A stretch of DNA of 64,000 bases from Sporocytophaga sp. (lineage in GTDB: Bacteria > Bacteroidota > Bacteroidia > Cytophagales > Cytophagaceae): the NCBI RefSeq assembly GCF_017745095.1, contig NZ_JAGHZZ010000021.1, positions 1 through 64,000 of the forward strand, read 5' to 3'. The notes under the pieces are model-generated. The model saw only the letters and a program-made list of their open reading frames with translations. It was not told where the DNA came from and ran no database searches. This document shows positions 60,367 to 64,000 of this stretch, one piece after another; positions within the stretch are counted from its first letter, which is position 1; the number at the start of each line of letters is the position of its first letter. A program made the position numbers and the translations under genes.

Positions 60367-61143
60367 TTATTTAAGATATCTTTCTTCAATAAAATTATGC
60401 CATTGCATTTCAAAATCCTTCTGCTCTATCCCAAAAGATGCTTTAATATTTCCATTGTTTACAATCAAAGACCGTAAACCATCATAAGACCATGTATTCA
60501 CTATAAACTCACTGATACAATATCCCAACGGGTAAATTCTTTGCATGGAGCCTTGTTCCTTACTAAGCTCATCCAATGAGGGATATTCTCCATTCACTAT
60601 GAAAGAGAATTTTTTGAGATCTGTTTTTTCACCACATTCATATTGAGCAACTGATTCCCATAACCACCGTGGATTATTGGCAATGCTCCCCGAAATGAAT
60701 AAGGTAACAGCATGAGTGAATTCATGGACAGCACCTCTGAGCATCCCCGGTGCACCAGTATATAATAAACGAACCTCTTCTTTGTCATAAACATATCCTG
60801 CGGCACCGGGCGCCCATCCCCCCATATCTTTTTCAAATTGATTCTTTTCAGACCATATAACGATTCTAATTTTCGGTATAGATCCAGGTTTCAGATGATT
60901 GATGACAGAATCGTAACTGGCCTCCAATGCTTCCGCTATTAATTGTGCTTTTGAAGTGTCCAATCCATCGTCATAGTAGAATATGAAATGGTCACTTTCA
61001 CTTTTTTTATTGAAGTAAAGGGCTTTGGCAAAATGTTCCTCTTTATCTTTTTTGCACATCATCATGCTGAAAGCCAGAAAAGGCAATAATACTATCAGGA
61101 TGTAGGAATGATGTCCTTGTGACAAATTTCTTTTTTGAAGCAT
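60367..61143 (-). CDS. Secreted peptidase MA-like metalloprotease (gluzincin)
   Basis: 258 residues. A signal or anchor with a lipobox-like end (SMMMC, Cys at about 30) leads to a metallopeptidase domain. HEFTHAVTLF (HExxH zinc site) is followed by WLWESVAQYECG, where the downstream Glu is the third zinc ligand, as in gluzincins. GAAGYVYDKEEVRLLYTG upstream and YPLGYCISEFIV downstream fit the peptidase MA family. It probably acts at the cell surface. It lies 106 bases upstream of the broken methyltransferase gene on the same strand. Confidence 0.85.
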   Translation of the reverse strand: MLQKRNLSQGHHSYILIVLLPFLAFSMMMCKKDKEEHFAKALYFNKKSESDHFIFYYDDGLDTSKAQLIAEALEASYDSVINHLKPGSIPKIRIVIWSEKNQFEKDMGGWAPGAAGYVYDKEEVRLLYTGAPGMLRGAVHEFTHAVTLFISGSIANNPRWLWESVAQYECGEKTDLKKFSFIVNGEYPSLDELSKEQGSMQRIYPLGYCISEFIVNTWSYDGLRSLIVNNGNIKASFGIEQKDFEMQWHNFIEERYLK

Positions 61144-61484
61144 AGCTAGGATATCTGATTGTTGGTGTAATTTAAAAATAAGTACCTGATTTTCAACCAG
61201 ACTCTAAAAATATTCAATTATACAGGAGGTCCATCCCGACACACTCCTCCCTTTATGCATCCGCCTTAATGTTAAAGTATAAATTCAAGGTGAAAACCCC
61301 TCTTAAAAGTAATCGTCCCAGCTAAATTATTTTTTATCAATATAGAATATTGTCCGCATGTAATAAAACTTTTCTCTTATGATCAACTATTCTTTTAATA
61401 GATGAAAAGATTATCTACCTTCCAATAAACTCATTGATATAAAAAACACCGACAGGTTTATAAATATTTAAAACATACTTATAA
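61144..61484. other. Intergenic, divergent region with a shared motif
   Basis: 341 bases between the peptidase gene (minus) and rnhA (plus). At 61261-61277 the plus strand has CCGCCTTAATGTTAAAG, matching at 14 of 17 positions the site at 15755-15771 (CCGCCTTAACATTAAGG). No RNA gene or open frame of weight is visible in the rest. Confidence 0.4.
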
Positions 61485-61949
61485 TTGAACATACCAATCA
61501 TAGAAATCTTTACTGATGGAAGCTGCCATACAGAATTAAAAACAGGAGGTTGGGCAGCACTACTTTTGATTAATAATAAAGAAATAATTTTAAAGGGAAC
61601 TGTTATGAATACTAGCCACAATAGAATGGAATTGGTGGCTGTATTAAAAGCATTTGAGTATATAAAAAATCAAAACGTTAATTTTGATAGGGCGCGTGTT
61701 TATTCAGATAGCCAGTATGTCGTGAATATCAGTGACAGAAAAGACAAATTAAAAAAAAAGAGCTACTTATCTAACAAAGGTATTCCCATTCAAAATTCAG
61801 ATCTGGTAAAAGAACTCATACACTTGATTGAAAACAATAACATTGAACTAATAAAAGTAAAAGCTCACCAAAAAAAATCAGATACGGAAAATTATAATCG
61901 CAAAGTGGATAAGATCGCCCGCAACCTGGTAAGGGAAGCCATTGCATAA
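61485..61949 (+). CDS. rnhA: Ribonuclease H (type 1)
   Basis: 154 residues. All four acidic active-site residues are visible: Asp in IEIFTDGS (about 11), Glu in NRMELVAV (about 49), Asp in ARVYSDSQYV (about 76) and Asp in NRKVDKIAR (about 142). It begins with TTG at 61485, directly after an in-frame stop (61482-61484). No in-frame ATG precedes the first catalytic Asp, so the TTG start is nearly certain. The enzyme cuts RNA in RNA-DNA hybrids, as in Okazaki primers and R-loops. A bidirectional terminator follows. Confidence 0.95.
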   Translation: MNIPIIEIFTDGSCHTELKTGGWAALLLINNKEIILKGTVMNTSHNRMELVAVLKAFEYIKNQNVNFDRARVYSDSQYVVNISDRKDKLKKKSYLSNKGIPIQNSDLVKELIHLIENNNIELIKVKAHQKKSDTENYNRKVDKIARNLVREAIA

Positions 61950-62014
61950 TCAAAATTCTGGAGTCGCATAAACCCAGAGACTATTAAAACTATTAATCTT
62001 TGAAAGTAAAAATA

Positions 62015-62037
62015 AAAGCCTATTATTCATAGGCTTT
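62015..62037. terminator. Bidirectional terminator between rnhA and the small convergent gene
   Basis: AAAGCCTAT pairs perfectly with ATAGGCTTT over a 5-base loop; the flanks are A- and T-rich on the two sides. Confidence 0.8.
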
Positions 62038-62053
62038 GTATCGTTTCTGTTTA

Positions 62054-62221
62054 TTATTGATCGTTCTCTTTTTCTTTATCTTTATCCTCCTCATGAGGCT
62101 CATGTTGTGCAAGAACACTTCCTGCTAATGATTTAGCCCTCTTACTTGAATTTTCATCCTGAAGCACATGGGAGGCCATAGTCGCTAACTTATCACTTGA
62201 TGCCTTATGTACCTTTTTCAT
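62054..62221 (-). CDS. Small helical protein (KLATMASHVLxD/SLAGSVLxQ family)
   Basis: 55 residues from the ATG at 62221. An earlier in-frame ATG at 62284 would add 21 non-conserved residues and seems less likely. The core KLATMASHVLQDENSSKRAKSLAGSVLAQ is recognisable as a widespread small uncharacterised protein, often seen in proteobacterial and phage genomes. The tail is acidic and basic (HEEDKDKEKENDQ). No function is known. It is convergent with rnhA. Confidence 0.75.
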   Translation of the reverse strand: MKKVHKASSDKLATMASHVLQDENSSKRAKSLAGSVLAQHEPHEEDKDKEKENDQ

Positions 62222-62571
62222 ATCAAAATATCGTCTTTTATTGTTCCTTACCATACAGGGTGGAACTATACCTGTTTGCCACAAGAATGCTTTAAGCTAT
62301 TAATGCCACAAAGCAATCAAGCCCTTTAAAAAGCAACAATGTTAAATTTTGATAAGTTGCAAGGGGTGAATCATTTTATCAAAGGATTCGTTTGTAAACA
62401 TCCAAGAGCCTCCCATATCAGAGAAAATATTTGTGCATACCAATACTCCCTTAAATAAGATTCAATTTAATTCCGTATATTATCTAAAAATCAAAGCAAT
62501 TAGACAACTGACAAATTTGATTTTTTGTAATATTGTTGAATACATTATCCCAGTTCATAGACTGACATTTC

Positions 62572-62875
62572 ATGAAACAACTATTAATTATCATAGGCCT
62601 CTTATTTGCTACCTCCTGTGAGCCTAAGCTTAAAAATCAAAGGAGGGAAAGCAGATATTCAGAGTATGATTAAAGAAGGAAACTACAAGGTAGAATACAG
62701 TTTTTATGGATGTTTTGGCGGCGGAACAGAAACACTTGAGGTTGAAAATAATGAAGATAATAAAGATACCTTTGAATACTTTACAACCACATATGAATAT
62801 AGATTAGTCAATGATTCCAAGTATGTTGAATTCAAAGAATCACGTGTTGGTTCTAAAAGACTAGCCCCCTGCTGA
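62572..62875 (+). pseudogene. Small lipoprotein gene with a one-base frameshift
   Basis: An ATG at 62572 opens MKQLLIIIGLLFATSCEPKL, a lipoprotein signal with Cys16. It then stops early after 33 codons. A second frame takes over at the A5 run (62632-62636), reading IKGGKADIQSMIKEGNYKVE, YSFYGCFGGGTETLEVENN and ending APC. Removing one A from the run joins them into one frame of exactly 100 residues plus stop. The gene is broken, or the base run is a sequence error or a slippery site. Confidence 0.75.
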
Positions 62876-62946
62876 AATAAATAAGATTAGTGCATTAAGT
62901 GTCCTGTATGCATAAACCATGTATGGCGTCTCTATTATGATGAAAA

Positions 62947-63438
62947 TTATTCAATAGAAGCAAGTTTACTGTGATTATTAATAAGCTTAATCTTTGAATA
63001 AACTTTTACATTAAAGACCAGATAGTCAACAAAATCTTCATATTGATTATTTTTAATAATATCCTCCAGAGAGTATGAACTCTTTTTGCCGTTATGCTCG
63101 ATCTTGATAACTATTCCATTTCTTCTTGAAGAATATATGCAAAATCCACCTAATAAAGCAGGTAGAACAGGAACCATCAATTCTTCAATATATATCTTTC
63201 TAGTAGACGGATCATTTAAAACATCTATAAGTACAAACGCATAATAAATACTGAATGCGATCAGGCTTATTCCAAAAATGAAAACAAAAATCCAATTTCT
63301 TATTAGCTTTCCTCTTCCTATCTCCAGCGATGTAATATCTTTAAAATTTATCGTATTGTAATTAAAATTATTTCTTAACAAATGAATCCCAATATCTGAT
63401 ATACCAAACTCTCTGGTGTAGAACTTATAATGCTTCAT
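62947..63438 (-). CDS. Membrane protein with PH-like domain character, function unknown
   Basis: 163 residues. Two adjacent membrane helices at about 48-70 (WIFVFIFGISLIAFSIYYAF) and about 88-105 (VPVLPALLGGFCIYSSRRNG), with beta-strand-like flanks (EFGISDIGIHLLRNNFNY; NGIVIKIEHNGKKSSYSLED). The arrangement of short strands around a two-helix membrane hairpin is reminiscent of bacterial PH (YdbT-like) membrane proteins, but I cannot confirm membership. It stands alone. Confidence 0.65.
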   Translation of the reverse strand: MKHYKFYTREFGISDIGIHLLRNNFNYNTINFKDITSLEIGRGKLIRNWIFVFIFGISLIAFSIYYAFVLIDVLNDPSTRKIYIEELMVPVLPALLGGFCIYSSRRNGIVIKIEHNGKKSSYSLEDIIKNNQYEDFVDYLVFNVKVYSKIKLINNHSKLASIE

Positions 63439-63707
63439 AGTATAAAAAAGCTAATTGCTGTTATATAAATATAAGTAAAAAACAGGAGGTTATAAAATAT
63501 ATACGAAGTTTTTCAGGATAAATACGGATCAATAAAAACAAGGTCAATATTCTTTTGCGCTCAATATTGCAAGCGTCCTTCATTGCTTGAGACCTAAAGT
63601 ATGTCAAGCATCTTTTAACAACGTGTAGCCTAAAATCAGGATACTTTAAATTACTCCTGCTGATTATATTGACTGTTTTGTAGAAAAGGAGATCCCCCAT
63701 GGCATCT

Positions 63708-63989
63708 CTAAGATTTTTTCAATATCCTGTATAAATGAATTAACTTATCAATCTCTTTCTGAATGCTGGTAATAATAGTATCAGCAGCTATCTCAGGATC
63801 ATTAGCAGCATAACTCCTAGCTATGATAAAAGTATATTGAAGATGATCAGCATTAGTAAAATTCCATAAGGCTTGTTCATCTTCAAATGAATCTGCCTGC
63901 TTCTTCTCCCCCGCAACCTCTACCCAATAACCTTTACCTAATCCCTTTAACAGATCATAGAATTTTTTTCTGTACTCTTCACTATTCAT
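63708..63989 (-). CDS. Small soluble protein, function unknown
   Basis: 93 residues, no signal peptide or membrane helix. N-terminal helix (SEEYRKKFYDLLKGLGKGYW), then a central LQYTFIIARSYAANDPEIAADTII and a helical C-terminus. It starts close to the right edge of the window with an ATG at 63989. I do not recognise a family. The gene is supported by its coding character and a normal start only. Confidence 0.6.
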   Translation of the reverse strand: MNSEEYRKKFYDLLKGLGKGYWVEVAGEKKQADSFEDEQALWNFTNADHLQYTFIIARSYAANDPEIAADTIITSIQKEIDKLIHLYRILKKS

Positions 63990-64000
63990 TTCTTTCTGAA

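Noticed and set aside
62572-62875. Programmed frameshift at the A5 run
   Set aside because: No slippery heptamer with a downstream stem or pseudoknot is visible, so a mutation, phase-variable run or error is simpler. Kept as a finding, not as a programmed event.
63461-63700. 79-codon minus-strand frame near the right edge
   Set aside because: Rich in Arg, Ile and Phe, with no conserved pattern; likely non-coding spacer between two genes.
1-64000. tRNA genes, CRISPR arrays, insertion sequences, phage or integrative elements
   Set aside because: No tRNA-like cloverleaf with TTCGA arm, no regularly spaced repeats, and no transposase, integrase or capsid genes were seen.

Overview
The window reads as a low-GC chromosome segment from a gliding or environmental Bacteroidota, most likely of the Cytophagales type. 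The evidence is a type IX secretion sorting domain at the end of the 50.4-51.9 kb gene, TonB receptors with carboxypeptidase-like N-terminal domains, many lipoproteins, weak Shine-Dalgarno signals, and promoters that fit the Bacteroidota pattern TTG-N20-TAnnTTTG. The best examples of that pattern lie upstream of the ArsR gene, the Lrp gene and the phytase gene. I saw no tRNA, rRNA, CRISPR array, insertion sequence or prophage. This is mostly ordinary chromosome with a patchwork of small operons.

Layout: 1-3.7 kb is the N-terminal part of a very long secreted repeat protein that runs off the left edge. 4-8.8 kb is a tetR-tolC-emrA-emrB type drug efflux operon with a clear operator. 9-10.5 kb is a four-gene operon (tautomerase, SRPBCC, DUF1801, lipoprotein). 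10.9-14 kb has an MscS-like channel and a DUF202 protein. 14.1-15.7 kb has an AraC regulator and cyanase. 15.8-24.4 kb is a phosphorus-scavenging island: a TPR/HTH regulator, a beta-propeller phytase, a TonB receptor, a beta-helix lipoprotein and a purple-acid-phosphatase-like enzyme. 24.5-30.7 kb holds a luciferase-like oxidoreductase, a haem-binding-domain protein, a second TonB receptor and small proteins. 30.8-33.5 kb is glnK-amtB plus a membrane coiled-coil protein; a paralogue of the latter sits at 38.6-39.9 kb and a second ammonium transporter at 42.8-44.1 kb. 34.9-36.7 kb is an ABC exporter. 40-42.1 kb is an rtcB-prfH RNA repair and ribosome rescue pair. 44.2-46.3 kb is an ArsR-SRPBCC-hydrolase group. 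46.8-49.8 kb is a divergent lrp/metE pair. 50-64 kb contains a T9SS cargo protein, an HrpB helicase lacking its C-terminal domain, an M20 peptidase, a barrel protein, a peptidase-MA protein, RNase H and several damaged genes.

The most unusual items are: (1) the glnK-amtB-linked coiled-coil protein and its paralogue, which share an unrecognised C-terminal domain; (2) a perfect GC-rich 11-bp hairpin inside the first codons of prfH; (3) a methyltransferase gene carrying five separate single-base A/T losses, and a nearby lipoprotein gene with one extra A; (4) several well-formed operators: an ArsR palindrome between the two promoter elements, an 8-bp-periodic array in front of tetR, 21-bp-spaced repeats in front of araC, and 31-bp-spaced repeats in front of metE.
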